A stretch of DNA of 64,000 nt from JADCRZ01 sp965200945 (GCA_965200945.1 OZ241749.1:1488001-1552000), one strand, 5' to 3'; counted from the stretch's first letter, positions 43,957 through 53,934 are shown. Notes: a model not told the origin generated them from the letters alone. Numbers and translations: made by a program.

Positions 43957-44373
43957 ATGATGACCGTATCCATTCTTACAAAACTGTATGCCGGCATTAC
44001 CCTGCTTCTCATGATCACGATCGAAAGCGGGGGATTGTTCCTGCTCCCGCTCCTTAAAGGCAAGGGCGGCTTCACTCCTTACCAGCGGGCTATGTTCAGG
44101 GTGGGGCACGCACATGCCGGGGTGCTCTCTATACTATGCCTGGTGGCGCAGCTGTTCGTAGATGCGCTGAACATTGACTCGACCAATGCGGATCATTTGG
44201 CCCGCATCGGATTTGCAGCGGCAGCCCTTCTTATATCCGGTGGATTTTTTGCGGCCGCTGCCGGTAAGGGCCTTACCCGGCCGAACAAATTGATCGGCAT
44301 CCTCTATGCAGGAGCCGCGATACTGGCGGTTTCCCTGCTGGTGCTCGCACTGCTGCTGATCTTATCAACCTGA
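43957..44373 (+). CDS. Small four-helix membrane protein of unknown function
   Basis: A 138-residue protein starting at the first of two adjacent ATGs (43957). Four hydrophobic stretches: LYAGITLLLMITIESGGLFL, GVLSILCLVAQLFVDAL, IGFAAAALLISGGFFAAA and LIGILYAGAAILAVSLLVLA. A conserved-looking FRVGHAHAGVL segment precedes the second helix. I do not recognise a named family. It overlaps no other gene and is followed after 15 bases by the glycolipid-binding-domain gene, so they may be co-transcribed. Confidence 0.7.
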   Translation: MMTVSILTKLYAGITLLLMITIESGGLFLLPLLKGKGGFTPYQRAMFRVGHAHAGVLSILCLVAQLFVDALNIDSTNADHLARIGFAAAALLISGGFFAAAAGKGLTRPNKLIGILYAGAAILAVSLLVLALLLILST

Positions 44374-44388
44374 AAGAAAAGCCTTGTT

Positions 44389-44979
44389 ATGATAAAGCAT
44401 ATTTACTGGAAGAAACTGGCGCGGCCGTCTTCCTATGAACACTGCAGGATCGAATCGAATGAAGATCACTGGCTGGTGAAAGGCACAGTGGTAGGGGAAG
44501 ATGTTGCTCCTTTTCACGTGGCGTACACGCTGCAGCTTTGTCCGGCCTGGCACGTGCGGTCGTGTTTGATAGAAGCCCAGGTGGGCCCGAAATGGCACCG
44601 GTTGTCTTTGCGCCGTTGCGCTGATGGCGCCTGGTTCCAGAACGGGGTGCTCCTGGAAAATACCTCCGACTGTACCGACATCGATATTTCGGTGACGCCG
44701 TTCACCAATTCGCTGCCTGTGAACAGGCTGAAACTAAAGGAAGACGAAGAAGCGGAGATCCGTGTGCTGTATATAGATGTGCTGGAAAGAACGGTGTATG
44801 CTTCTTCCCAGTCTTATGCGCGGATCACCTCTTCCCGCTATCTCTTTCAAAGCAAGGAGGAGCATTTTGAAGCGGCCATCGATTTTGATAGCGGCAACTG
44901 GGTCGAACACTATCATGGGCTGTTTCAGCGCGTAGGGGTCAGCGATGGCCGGTTAGAGCGGCAGGTGCAGGCAGGATAA
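44389..44979 (+). CDS. Putative glycolipid-binding domain protein
   Basis: A 196-residue cytoplasmic protein of the 'putative glycolipid-binding' family (PF06475 type): RIESNEDHWLVKGTVVGED, FHVAYTLQLCPAWHVRSCLI, WFQNGVLLENTSDCTDIDIS, VTPFTNSLPVNRLKL. The C-terminal SQSYARITSSRYLFQS region is also typical. Structures of relatives suggest lipid or glycolipid binding; the biological role is unknown. Full family length. Confidence 0.82.
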   Translation: MIKHIYWKKLARPSSYEHCRIESNEDHWLVKGTVVGEDVAPFHVAYTLQLCPAWHVRSCLIEAQVGPKWHRLSLRRCADGAWFQNGVLLENTSDCTDIDISVTPFTNSLPVNRLKLKEDEEAEIRVLYIDVLERTVYASSQSYARITSSRYLFQSKEEHFEAAIDFDSGNWVEHYHGLFQRVGVSDGRLERQVQAG

Positions 44980-45004
44980 GCCTGCAGCATGGGCTTCTTT
45001 ATTT
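44978..45004. terminator. Possible short terminator between convergent genes
   Basis: AAGCC (44978-44982) and GGCTT (44992-44996) flank a nine-base loop and are followed by CTTTATTTA. The stem is short. Confidence 0.35.
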
Positions 45005-45707
45005 AAAACAGGTGCTTGCCTATCAGCGCCAGGAAATCATCCCTGTACTTTTCGCTTACCGGGATCTGCATTCCACCGATGAAGGCCTGGTTGACTTCCA
45101 GCTTCTCGATCTGCTGCATGTTTATGATATAGGAATTGTGCACGCGAATGAACGGGTGACCCAACTGCTCTTCGATCTCCTTGATCCTTTTATAGATCAG
45201 CAGTTTTTCTTTCGCGGTCACCAGCCGCACATATTCCTTGTTTCCCTCAAAATAGAGGATGTCATGAAGCCGGATCCTCCGCAGTGTTCTGCCGCATTTA
45301 ACGAAATACGATTCAGGGAGGTTTGATTCAGCCTGTATTTTCGGGTTCAGCTGAAAATACTGCTCTATCTTTTCCGTAGTAAGCAGAAACCGTTTGAGCG
45401 TAACCGGCTTGAGCAGATAGTCGATCGTCTGATACCGGTAGCTTTCGGCCGCGTGTTCCGAGTAAGCCGTGGTGAATACGATCCGGGTCGCCGCCGGCAT
45501 GAGGGTGGCTAATTCCATGCCGTTGAGCAGGGGCATATTGATGTCGAGAAATACCACATGAGGTTTTTGAGATTTCAGTGCTGGAAGGGCTTCCAACCCA
45601 TCGTAGTATCGTCCCACGATCTTCCAGTCCGTTACCTGTCCGATCAGCAACTCGAGCAGGTTCACCGCGTTGGGTTCATCGTCGACGATCATGCAGGTGA
45701 TGCTCAT
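45003..45707 (-). CDS. LytTR-family response regulator
   Basis: A 234-residue regulator. Receiver domain (1-~120) with acidic pair at 9-11 (IVDDEPNAVNLL), phosphoacceptor Asp55 in VVFLDINMPLLNG, and Lys in YLLKPVTLKRF. The C-terminal LytTR DNA-binding domain (~135-232) shows YFVKCGRTLRRIRLHDILYF, HPFIRVHNSYIINMQQIEKL. Its start overlaps the stop of the kinase gene by four bases (ATGA), giving translational coupling. Confidence 0.95.
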   Translation of the reverse strand: MSITCMIVDDEPNAVNLLELLIGQVTDWKIVGRYYDGLEALPALKSQKPHVVFLDINMPLLNGMELATLMPAATRIVFTTAYSEHAAESYRYQTIDYLLKPVTLKRFLLTTEKIEQYFQLNPKIQAESNLPESYFVKCGRTLRRIRLHDILYFEGNKEYVRLVTAKEKLLIYKRIKEIEEQLGHPFIRVHNSYIINMQQIEKLEVNQAFIGGMQIPVSEKYRDDFLALIGKHLF

Positions 45708-46717
45708 GGAACTGGTATTTTAAGGGTTGCGCTGAAGGTTCCGTTGTCCTTTTCCGTCCGCAGTTCGAACCGGTCGCCATACAGCAGGGAAAGCCGTTTC
45801 CGGAGGTAGGCGAGTCCGAATCCGCCTTCTTTTTCCCTTTGCCCCGGCAGCAGACTGTTTTCCGTCTGAAACTGCAGGTATCCATGCAAGTACGTGAGCG
45901 AGATCCGGATGTGGTTGGTGGTGGACTTGTCGACACCGTGCTTGAAAATATTTTCGATAAACGTCATCAGCAGCATGGGGGGAATTTCGAGTGTGGGAGG
46001 ATAATCCTTACAAAAATCTATGCGTGTTTCATGGCGGATGCGGATCTTTTCCAGCTCCAGATAGTTTTCGATGAACCGGACCTCCGATTCGAGGCGCACG
46101 CTTTCTTTGGAGCTTTCATCCACAAAATAGCGCATGATGCCTGACAGCCGTTCGATGAGGGCTGCGGTGCGTGGCGATTCGCGGAAAGCTTCATAATAAA
46201 TATTGTTCAGCGTATTGAACAGGAAATGCGGCTGCACCTGTGCTTTGAGCAGGTGCAGTTCAGCCTGGTTCTTCTGCATCCTGATCTCTTCTGCCTGTTT
46301 CTTCAGCGAAAAATAAGCCAGCGCGATGCGGAACACAAAGCTCAGCACAAATATGAGCACCCCGCTTACAATGAGCGTGAGGTATTGGATAAAAGCCGGC
46401 TCGTGGGGTTTTGGCGCAAAAAAGCGGTTGTATATGGCGAACAGCAGGTAGGCCCGCAGAGCGCCCACCAGCAACAGCAGCACAAGCGCACTGCCCAGAT
46501 AAAGCAACAGACGGCGGCGCAGATAGAACCGCGGGTATAAAAGGCTGATGTTACCGCAAATGATGGCAGCATACGACAGGGTATGGATGCCGGCGAAAAC
46601 CGATGACTGAAGGAGGCCGTCTTCCGGGAACAACGTCAGCATCACCACCAGGTACACCGCACCCCATATCATCCATTGCAGCTGCTGCACTCCGGGCCGG
46701 GCAACTTTGAGATTCAT
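45704..46717 (-). CDS. LytS-like sensor histidine kinase
   Basis: A 337-residue membrane kinase with about four hydrophobic helices in the first ~140 residues (VYLVVMLTLFPEDGLL, YAAIICGNISLLY, LLLYLGSALVLLLLVGAL, LTLIVSGVLIFVLSFVF). The His_kinase domain follows, with phosphoacceptor His in LLKAQVQPHFLFNTLNNIYY, and an HATPase domain with LLMTFIENIFKHGV and GFGLAYLRKRLSLLYGDRF. No separate sensor domain is seen, so the signal is likely sensed in or near the membrane. Confidence 0.93.
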   Translation of the reverse strand: MNLKVARPGVQQLQWMIWGAVYLVVMLTLFPEDGLLQSSVFAGIHTLSYAAIICGNISLLYPRFYLRRRLLLYLGSALVLLLLVGALRAYLLFAIYNRFFAPKPHEPAFIQYLTLIVSGVLIFVLSFVFRIALAYFSLKKQAEEIRMQKNQAELHLLKAQVQPHFLFNTLNNIYYEAFRESPRTAALIERLSGIMRYFVDESSKESVRLESEVRFIENYLELEKIRIRHETRIDFCKDYPPTLEIPPMLLMTFIENIFKHGVDKSTTNHIRISLTYLHGYLQFQTENSLLPGQREKEGGFGLAYLRKRLSLLYGDRFELRTEKDNGTFSATLKIPVP

Positions 46718-46914
46718 CTTACAAGATAAAAATTCCTTTCCAGATCGGGCAGCTACCCGGTCACCTGGCTGTTGGATTCAACGGTTTGTTACTTCCTTTC
46801 AATGGCCGGCCACTCGATCACAAAGTGCCGGCACCGGTGAAAAATCCTCCGCAAGCGGTGAAACCGCTGTCAGGTGGCAAACTGCTTCCGTCATATTTGC
46901 GGATCAACTATTTT

Positions 46915-47703
46915 ATGAAACACTTTTTTATCCCCTTCCTTTCGATTTCAATGGCAAGCGTTCTATGCTTTTTGTCCCCCTCCCTGTTCGCCCAGGCTGA
47001 TACCATAGGGAGGAATGCCAGCCTGAACACGCAGTACCTCGCACCGGGGTTAAGACAATACCTGGTTTACTATGTGAACCCGGCCACGCCGAAAAAGATC
47101 ACCTGCTGGCTCTGGCTCCGCAATACCACAGCCACCACTTACGAAGGCAAACCCGCCCTGCGCACTGAGCAGCACTGGTTTGGATCAGACACCCTGAATT
47201 ACCGGGAGTACGAATCCATCAATGCCGCAGATGATTTTCAGCCGTGCTATCATTCTGAAACAGCCCGCGGAGAGACCAAAGCCTATCACTGGAGCAAAAT
47301 TGGCATCAGGGGCAACGATTCCGTTGCCGGCAACAAAGCGGCCTCTTACCGTCTCGATTTTCCCACTCCCACCCTCAACTGGAATCTCGACATCGAGACT
47401 TTCCAGATGCTGCCGCTGGCGGCCGGCAAAACATTTTTTATCAATTTTTACGATGCCGGTCTCGATCCTCCCAGGTACGTAAAATATGCCGTCACAGGAT
47501 CCGACCGGTTGCGGATTCATGGGCATGAGTCGATCGACTGCTGGAAACTGTTTACCGAAAGCGACCACAACGGTGTGCATTACACGGAAACTTTCTGGAT
47601 CAGCAAGAAAGAGCATGAGTTTTTAAAAGAAGAAGACAGTTTTAACGGCATGTTCCGCTTCAAGCTCCGTCTTTTTGATGCCGCACCTGTGTTGCAGAAA
47701 TAG
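46915..47703 (+). CDS. Secreted protein of unknown function (DUF3108-like)
   Basis: A 262-residue protein with a signal peptide (KHFFIPFLSISMASVLCFLS, ending LFAQ); the ATG at 46915 is chosen for it. The body is strand-rich and repeats a pattern seen in DUF3108-type periplasmic proteins: LRQYLVYYVNPA, TYEGKPALRTEQHWFGSDTL, LDFPTPTLNWNLDIETFQML, IDCWKLFTESDHNGVHYTET, FWISKKEHEFLKEED. No catalytic residues are recognised. It is divergent from the LytS gene (197-bp shared upstream region), so the LytTR system may control it; this is inference. Confidence 0.65.
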   Translation: MKHFFIPFLSISMASVLCFLSPSLFAQADTIGRNASLNTQYLAPGLRQYLVYYVNPATPKKITCWLWLRNTTATTYEGKPALRTEQHWFGSDTLNYREYESINAADDFQPCYHSETARGETKAYHWSKIGIRGNDSVAGNKAASYRLDFPTPTLNWNLDIETFQMLPLAAGKTFFINFYDAGLDPPRYVKYAVTGSDRLRIHGHESIDCWKLFTESDHNGVHYTETFWISKKEHEFLKEEDSFNGMFRFKLRLFDAAPVLQK

Positions 47704-47849
47704 TTGAAACAGTGAATGGATACGAAAGAACCTTACTGCCTGTCTTCTTCCGTATCCACACTGTTTTCGATGATAAATTCACGACGCATTTTTCGACGAA
47801 AAGAAGGCATGTTCGCCGGCTCGGAAACTGTCTTTGATCCTGCAGGCTC

Positions 47850-48830
47850 TTACTGAAACCCGAGTACAGGATGTGGCTGGTATACTTCCTCCAGTTGCCT
47901 GATCTCGTCGGCGCCAAGGGTGACCGAAAGCGCGGCGACCGCATCCTCCAGGTGGCCAGGCTTACTTGCCCCGATGATGGGTGCAGTGATGGCCGGTTTG
48001 CTCAGCATCCACGCGAGGGCGACCTGTGCATTGGGAAGCCCTCTGGCCTGGGCAAGGGAACTGAGCCGGCTCACCACATCGAAATCACTGTGCCCGCCAT
48101 AAAGGGTTTTTCCGAACGCATCGGTCTTGGCCCGGTCCGTCTCATTCCGCTCCTTGCCCCGGTTGCCTGTGAGCAGTCCCCTCGCCAGCGGTGACCATGG
48201 AATGATTGCTATCTTTTGATCCTGACACAGTGGGATCATCTCCCGCTCTTCTTCCCGGTATACGAGGTTGTAATGCGGCTGCATCGAAACAAAGCGGGTC
48301 CAGGTATGCAGATCGGCCAGGTATAGTGCCTGGGCAAACTGCCAGCTGTACATGGAAGAAGCGCCTATATACCTCGCCTTGCCAGCTTTTACCACGTCAT
48401 GCAACGCTTCCAGCGTCTCCTCAATGGGGGTATTGTAATCCCACCGGTGAATCTGATAGAGGTCTACATAGTCGGTGCCAAGCCGTTTCAGACTGGCATC
48501 GATGGCGCTCATGATGTGTTTGCGTGAGAGCCCTTTTTCGTTGGGGCCGGGGCCCATGGCATTGAAAACCTTTGTAGCCAGCACCACCTCATCGCGGCGG
48601 GCAAAATCTTTGAGGGCCCGGCCCACCACTTCTTCGCTTGCACCAGCAGTATATACATCTGCCGTATCAAAAAAATTGATACCCAACTCAAGCGCTTTCT
48701 TGATGAACGGACGGCTTTCTTCTTCGTTTAAAGCCCATGGCCACCGGTCAGTGGGCTTGCCATAGGTCATGGTTCCAAGACATAACCTCGACACGGTGAG
48801 GCCTGTATTTCCAAATCGTACGAATTCCAT
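47850..48830 (-). CDS. Aldo/keto reductase (second)
   Basis: A 326-residue aldo/keto reductase. Tetrad residues: Asp and Tyr in NFFDTADVYTAGASE, Lys in VVLATKVFNAMG, His in DLYQIHRWDYNTPIEE. SMQPHYNLVYREEEREMIPL and IGASKPGHLEDAV complete the pattern of the AKR group that includes YghZ/tas-like enzymes. It is followed upstream on the same strand by the LacI regulator gene (67 bases apart), which may control it. Confidence 0.93.
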   Translation of the reverse strand: MEFVRFGNTGLTVSRLCLGTMTYGKPTDRWPWALNEEESRPFIKKALELGINFFDTADVYTAGASEEVVGRALKDFARRDEVVLATKVFNAMGPGPNEKGLSRKHIMSAIDASLKRLGTDYVDLYQIHRWDYNTPIEETLEALHDVVKAGKARYIGASSMYSWQFAQALYLADLHTWTRFVSMQPHYNLVYREEEREMIPLCQDQKIAIIPWSPLARGLLTGNRGKERNETDRAKTDAFGKTLYGGHSDFDVVSRLSSLAQARGLPNAQVALAWMLSKPAITAPIIGASKPGHLEDAVAALSVTLGADEIRQLEEVYQPHPVLGFQ

Positions 48831-48897
48831 GTGCGTGTGCTTTTTATTTATTTTATATAGTTGACATCAGAACATCACCAGACGGATGCAGCTCATT

Positions 48898-49911
48898 CTA
48901 CCGCACGATCAGCTTACTCTCCAGGATCACGTTCTGATAGGGCAGCGTTTCCTCGCGGGATGGTTGGCTGATCAGTCGCAGCAGCAGCTCGGTCGCCTGC
49001 ATGCCCTGCTCGTAGGGGAACTGCTCCACGGAGGCTGCCGGCGGATGAACCATATAGTTGGTCAAGGGCAGGTTGCCATAGCTCACGAATTCAATATCCA
49101 TGCCGGTGCGGGTGCCGGCCCTGGTAAAGTAGTGAACGGCATCAAGCGCCACGTAATCATTGAAGGTGATGATGGCAGTGGGCGCCGGCCGGCGGCCAAG
49201 CAAGGTCTTCATCGCTTTCTGCGTGCTTTCCGGCGACAGGTCGGTGGTGGTGATCAGGGCCGGATCTATTTTCAGTGCGTTCTTGGCGTGCCCGTCCATA
49301 TATCCTTTGATCCGTTCATCGCTGATGTTAAGGGTAGAAGGACCCTGAATATAACCGATCCGGCGGTGGCCTTTCTCAACGAGGTGATCCACACACTCCA
49401 CGGAACTGCTGTACAGGCTGCACCACACGGAGTGGATATTCTTGACATTCGGAACCCGGTCGAAAAAAACCACCGGAATGTTGTACTGCTGCAGTTTTTT
49501 AAAATGCGCGATGTCGGAAGTATTCTTCGAGATGGACGCGATGATACCATCTACCCGCTGTTTGCGCATGGTCTCCAGGATCTTTTCCTCCCGCTCGCGT
49601 TCATCCCTCGACTGCCCGATCAGCACGTTGTAGTTATCGGCGTAGGCCACATCTTCGATGCCGTTGATGGCCGTGGAAAAAAAGCTTTCAAACAGGTTGG
49701 GCAAGATCACGCCGATCGCAAACGTCTTGCGCTGCTTGAAGCTGATCGCCGTTTGGTCGGGTTCATAATTGAGTTCGGCAGCCAGCTTTTTTACCTGCGC
49801 CGTCGTGCGCAGACCAATGCTGGGATGGTTTCGCAGCGCCCGTGAAACGGTGGAGATGGAGATGTTCAGCTTTTGCGCGATCTGCTTGATGGTAGGTATC
49901 TGTTGTTTCAT
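48898..49911 (-). CDS. LacI-family transcriptional regulator
   Basis: A 337-residue regulator. The helix-turn-helix is at the N-terminus (TIKQIAQKLNISISTVSRAL, then RNHPSIG). The periplasmic-binding-like sensor domain (~60-335) includes AIGVILPNLFESFFSTAING, VDGIIASISKNTSDI, PVVFFDRVPN, GHRRIGYIQGPS and PTAIITFNDYVALDAV. Members respond to sugars or sugar derivatives. Being next to the aldo/keto reductase and at the edge of locus 2, either could be its target. Confidence 0.95.
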   Translation of the reverse strand: MKQQIPTIKQIAQKLNISISTVSRALRNHPSIGLRTTAQVKKLAAELNYEPDQTAISFKQRKTFAIGVILPNLFESFFSTAINGIEDVAYADNYNVLIGQSRDEREREEKILETMRKQRVDGIIASISKNTSDIAHFKKLQQYNIPVVFFDRVPNVKNIHSVWCSLYSSSVECVDHLVEKGHRRIGYIQGPSTLNISDERIKGYMDGHAKNALKIDPALITTTDLSPESTQKAMKTLLGRRPAPTAIITFNDYVALDAVHYFTRAGTRTGMDIEFVSYGNLPLTNYMVHPPAASVEQFPYEQGMQATELLLRLISQPSREETLPYQNVILESKLIVR

Positions 49912-50218
49912 ATCGCGAACCCTCGGTTGGCTTCAGTGCGGTTCAAGGTACTAAATAGATGTATAACCGGAAAAGAAGCACAAGGCACTTTAACACTTAT
50001 AGATACACGGATTACAAAGAGTTAGAAGAAAAACCTGATCCTGGAAACAAAGCCAATGAAATTTCAGGCAAACGATTGCGTGAATTTTGTATGGAGACGT
50101 TTGGTAAGTTTGAGATGCGATGAAAGATAGTCCGTTCTTGCCCGGAAACAGGAATGACGCGGGGCCGGTTGTGCTGATCTATCTTTTCTGCATCAATCTC
50201 TACATAAACTGCAACCTG
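49912..50218. other. Divergent regulatory region between LacI and AraC genes
   Basis: This 307-bp gap contains the promoters of the LacI and AraC regulators. An in-frame extension upstream of the AraC gene (from 50120) is open but looks non-coding. No clear operator palindrome was found by eye. Confidence 0.5.
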
Positions 50219-51094
50219 ATGAGGCCTCCTTTAGTAAAAGTTTTTACAGATCCCACCAGTTCTTTTGGCATCCGGCAAAACATCATGCCGGACATGTACA
50301 ACCAGCTGCACTACCATCCCGAGATCGAGATCGCCTGTATCGAAGCAGGCTCTGGCACACTCTTCGCCGGACAAAGCATCACGCAATACCGGGCCGGCGA
50401 CATCATCATGATCGGGTCCAATGTGCCCCATTTCTGGAAATGCGACAGCACCAACGACGGCATGGCGCATGAGCCGCGTACGCAGGTGACCGTACTCCAT
50501 TTCGAAAAAAATTTCTGGGGTTCCACTTTTCTCGAGCTGCAGGAGAACGCGTACATCAAACTGCTGCTCGAAAAAGCAGGGCAGGGAATCTCCCTGCAGG
50601 GGCAGACCAGGAGCAAGGTGGCGCAACTTCTTTCGCAGATGCTAGAGGCTTCGGGAAGCGAAAAGATCATTCTGCTGCTCAATGTGCTCAACACGATCGC
50701 GCTGTGCAGCCAGCTCAGCTTTCTGTCGTTCGAAAAAGAGATCCCCGAATCGGACGACAGCGACCGCATCAACAACGTGCTCCGGTATTCGAGATCCCAC
50801 TTTAGCCGCCGCATCGAGCTGGAAGAGATCGCTGCCGTGGCCTTTATCAGCCCCAACTCTTTTTGCCGGTTCTTTAAGTCGAAGACCAGTAAAACGTATT
50901 CGCAGTTCCTGATCGAACTGCGGGTGAACCATGCCTGCAAACTGCTGAAAGAGAACAGGCTGAACAGCAAACAGGTCTGTTGCGAAAGCGGCTTCAACAA
51001 TTTTGCGAACTTCCACAAATATTTCAAACAGATCACCGGCAGAAGCCCGGTGCAATACCAGAAAGAATTCAAATCGATCAGCCTGTTCGGTTAA
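50219..51094 (+). CDS. AraC-family transcriptional regulator
   Basis: A 291-residue regulator. I take the ATG at 50219 (RPPLVKVFTDPTSSFGIRQN) as start because the upstream in-frame extension has no family character. N-terminal cupin-like ligand domain (~20-110; NQLHYHPEIEIACIEAGSGT, GDIIMIGSNVPHFW) and C-terminal double helix-turn-helix (~190-288; RIELEEIAAVAFISPNSFCR, FSRRIELEEI region, RVNHACKLLKENRL, GFNNFANFHKYFKQITGRSP). It precedes the locus-2 enzymes by 108 bases in the same direction and is their likely regulator. Confidence 0.93.
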   Translation: MRPPLVKVFTDPTSSFGIRQNIMPDMYNQLHYHPEIEIACIEAGSGTLFAGQSITQYRAGDIIMIGSNVPHFWKCDSTNDGMAHEPRTQVTVLHFEKNFWGSTFLELQENAYIKLLLEKAGQGISLQGQTRSKVAQLLSQMLEASGSEKIILLLNVLNTIALCSQLSFLSFEKEIPESDDSDRINNVLRYSRSHFSRRIELEEIAAVAFISPNSFCRFFKSKTSKTYSQFLIELRVNHACKLLKENRLNSKQVCCESGFNNFANFHKYFKQITGRSPVQYQKEFKSISLFG

Positions 51095-51202
51095 GCATGA
51101 CTGCCGGCCTGCAGTTGCCTTTCCGGATGGCCGCGATCGATTATATTGCCTTCCATATTTTAAAGCTTTCAGTTCCCTATCGCAGGCCGAATCCACTTTA
51201 AC

Positions 51203-53920
51203 ATGAAAAAATTTCTGTACATAGCCAGTCTCCTGTTCTGCATCAGTTCATCCGCACAGGTCAAAAAAGAGGTCCGCGACAATATGATCGATGAAGATGC
51301 CATCAAGCAGACCAGCACGGTAGGCGAGGTAGGCATTGCAAACAGCGCAATGTCGGTACAGGCCAGCGATGCCGCCGTTCAAAAGCTTGTGAAGAAATTC
51401 GCAGACCGCCCATTTCTCACCTTTCCGGAAACGCGCGACAATTCCATCCGCCTGCTCGATGGCCTCCCGGTCACCTGGCTTTCCAGGGATGCAAAAGGCC
51501 TTACCCGGTTTTCAGCAACGGTGCAGCCGGGCGAATATTTTGTGTTTCAGGTCGGCGTCTTTGCTTCCCGGACTCCCCTCCGTCAGCTGACGGCAAACTT
51601 TTCACCGCTGCAAAACGGAGACAGCAGCAGCCAGATGGGTGAAAGGACCTGTTTCAATACCGAAGGGATCAATTATGATGGCAAGCCGTTGGTGAAAACA
51701 CTGGATGTAGACAAAGGCAGGGTTCAACCCCTGTGGTTCGGCGTACAGATCCCGGAAGCCGCAAAAGGAAACTACAGGGGAACCATCATACTGCAGGCGG
51801 AAGGCCTTTCAGCTACACGCATACAGGTAATGCTGACCGTGGCGGGAGCCCCCGTCGTGAACAAAGGATACAATAATCCTTCTTCCATGTCGCGGCTCAA
51901 CTGGCTGAACTCCACCATCGATCTCGACAAAGAGATCACGAAAGGTTTTGAACCGCTCAATAGAAACGGCGATACCGTCTCTATCATCGGCAGGAAGATC
52001 GAAGTGGGGAAAGACGGACTGCCTGCCAGTGTGACCACCTTTTTCGACCACAACAACCTTTCGCTCAGGCCCGCAGGTGAACCGATCCTGGTCAGGCCTT
52101 TGAGCTTTTTGGTTGAACAGGCCGCACAAAAACCACTTGCGTTCAGTGCAGGGCCGGTCACCTACAAAGACAACTTTCCCGCCTCGACCGACTGGCAGGT
52201 GGAATGGAAAAACCCGGCAGTAACGGTGATGGTCAGGGCCCATGCGGAATATGATGGATTTATCCGGTACCAGCTGGCCGTGACGCCGCTGAAAGACATT
52301 CCGGTGAGCGATATCCGGCTGGAGATGCCACTGCAAAAGGAAAAATCGCTTTACATGATGGGGCTCGACAAGGAAGGCGGGTTCAGGCCGGCCTCCTGGA
52401 AATGGAAATGGGATGTGATCAACAAGAACCAGGATGAAGTGTGGCTCGGCGGTGTGAACGGTGGCGTAAAAATAAAACTGAAAGGGGCCAACTACAAGCG
52501 CCAGCTCATCAACATCTACTATTCTTTCGGTCCGCTCAACGAGCCCGAATCGTGGGGCAACGGAGAGAAAGGAGGCATCAACATCGATGAAAAGGACGGG
52601 GCCACCCGGGTGAATGCGTACTCGGGCCAGCGCACCCTGGTAAAAGGCGAAACCTATCACTTCGATTTCGACCTGCTCGTGACGCCGTTCAAACTCATCA
52701 ACCGCGACATCCAGTACGGCGACCGGTACTTCCATTCCGACATCGATACCAGCTCCCATTTTGTGCAGACTGCCCTCGACCATGGAGCCAACATCATCAA
52801 CATCCACCACAAAAAAGACATCTATCCTTTCATCGATTATCCCTACCACGAAGACAATATAGGCGACCTTAAAAGTTTTATCGGGGATGCCCACCAGCAC
52901 AACCTGAAAGTAAAGCTCTACTATACCACGCGCGAGCTCACGGTAAACGCCCCGGAAATATGGGCGATGCGATCGCTCAACAACGAGATCATTTTTCCCG
53001 GCCCCGGCAACGAAACCAGGACGATCATCAATCCGGAGGGGCCGCACCCCTGGCTGGCAGCCAACTTCAAGGAAAAGTTCATCCCGGGCTGGAAATGCAC
53101 TTTCGTAAAGGGCAAGTATGCCGGCAGGCAGGACATCGCCGTGCTGACCACGCCCGACTCGCGGCTGAATAATTATTACCTCGAAGGACTGAACTGGCTG
53201 TGTGAAAACGCCAGCATCGACGGCATCTATATCGACGACCTGGCGCTTGACCGCGAAACACTCAAGCGTGCACGCAAGATCCTCGACCGCAAACGCCCAG
53301 GCTCCAAGATTGACATGCATACCTGGAACCATTACAACAAGTTCGGCAAATATGCCTCATCCCTGAACCTGTATACCGACCTGCTGCCATTCATCGACCA
53401 GCTGTGGATCGGCGAAGCCCGCAACTATAACCTGCCACCCGACTACTGGCTGGTAGAAGTGAGCGGGGTGCCTTTCGGACTTACCTCGCAGATGCTGCGC
53501 GATGGCGGCAACATCTGGCGGGGCATGGTGTTCGGCATCACGGGCCGGCTGGGCTGGTACAAATCGAAGACACCGGAATTTATCTGGAAGTTCTGGGACG
53601 AACACCAGTTCACCAAAAAAGAACAGATCGGTTTCTGGGATCCCGAACTGCCGGTCCGCTGCAGCCAGGACAGCGTGATCGCCACCGTGTACCGCAGCAG
53701 GGACGAGGCGGTGATCGCCGTGGCCAACTGGACCGACAAAAACCTCACCACCCGCATTCAGATCGACTGGAACAAGCTGGGCTTTGATCCGGCCAGTGTT
53801 GACGTCACGATCCCCGCCATCCAGGAATTCCAGGATGCAAAGCAGGGCATCGACCTGGGCAAAGAGATGGAGATAGAAGCGGCGAAAGGGTATATGATCC
53901 TCATCAGGAAGAAACAATAA
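51203..53920 (+). CDS. Large secreted glycoside-hydrolase-like protein (GH123/DUF6067-like)
   Basis: A 905-residue protein with signal peptide (KKFLYIASLLFCISSSAQ). N-terminal beta-sandwich region (~70-220: TVQPGEYFVFQVGVFASRTP, PEAAKGNYRGTIILQAEGLS) resembles the N-terminal domain of GH123-like proteins. A TIM-barrel region (~530-800) shows GANIINIHHKKDIYPFIDYP, HNLKVKLYYTTREL, NASIDGIYIDDLALDRETLK with paired Asp, and KIDMHTWNHYNKFGKYASSL. The C-terminus (~850-900) has a small beta domain. Activity is not proven; DUF6067-type proteins are only predicted glycosidases. Fourteen bases separate it from the beta-helix gene. Confidence 0.65.
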   Translation: MKKFLYIASLLFCISSSAQVKKEVRDNMIDEDAIKQTSTVGEVGIANSAMSVQASDAAVQKLVKKFADRPFLTFPETRDNSIRLLDGLPVTWLSRDAKGLTRFSATVQPGEYFVFQVGVFASRTPLRQLTANFSPLQNGDSSSQMGERTCFNTEGINYDGKPLVKTLDVDKGRVQPLWFGVQIPEAAKGNYRGTIILQAEGLSATRIQVMLTVAGAPVVNKGYNNPSSMSRLNWLNSTIDLDKEITKGFEPLNRNGDTVSIIGRKIEVGKDGLPASVTTFFDHNNLSLRPAGEPILVRPLSFLVEQAAQKPLAFSAGPVTYKDNFPASTDWQVEWKNPAVTVMVRAHAEYDGFIRYQLAVTPLKDIPVSDIRLEMPLQKEKSLYMMGLDKEGGFRPASWKWKWDVINKNQDEVWLGGVNGGVKIKLKGANYKRQLINIYYSFGPLNEPESWGNGEKGGINIDEKDGATRVNAYSGQRTLVKGETYHFDFDLLVTPFKLINRDIQYGDRYFHSDIDTSSHFVQTALDHGANIINIHHKKDIYPFIDYPYHEDNIGDLKSFIGDAHQHNLKVKLYYTTRELTVNAPEIWAMRSLNNEIIFPGPGNETRTIINPEGPHPWLAANFKEKFIPGWKCTFVKGKYAGRQDIAVLTTPDSRLNNYYLEGLNWLCENASIDGIYIDDLALDRETLKRARKILDRKRPGSKIDMHTWNHYNKFGKYASSLNLYTDLLPFIDQLWIGEARNYNLPPDYWLVEVSGVPFGLTSQMLRDGGNIWRGMVFGITGRLGWYKSKTPEFIWKFWDEHQFTKKEQIGFWDPELPVRCSQDSVIATVYRSRDEAVIAVANWTDKNLTTRIQIDWNKLGFDPASVDVTIPAIQEFQDAKQGIDLGKEMEIEAAKGYMILIRKKQ

Positions 53921-53934
53921 CACCGCTGCCCGCT

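Noticed and set aside
51809..53332. 507-codon minus-strand reading frame within the large hydrolase-like gene
   Set aside because: No motif or signal; the plus-strand gene explains the region.
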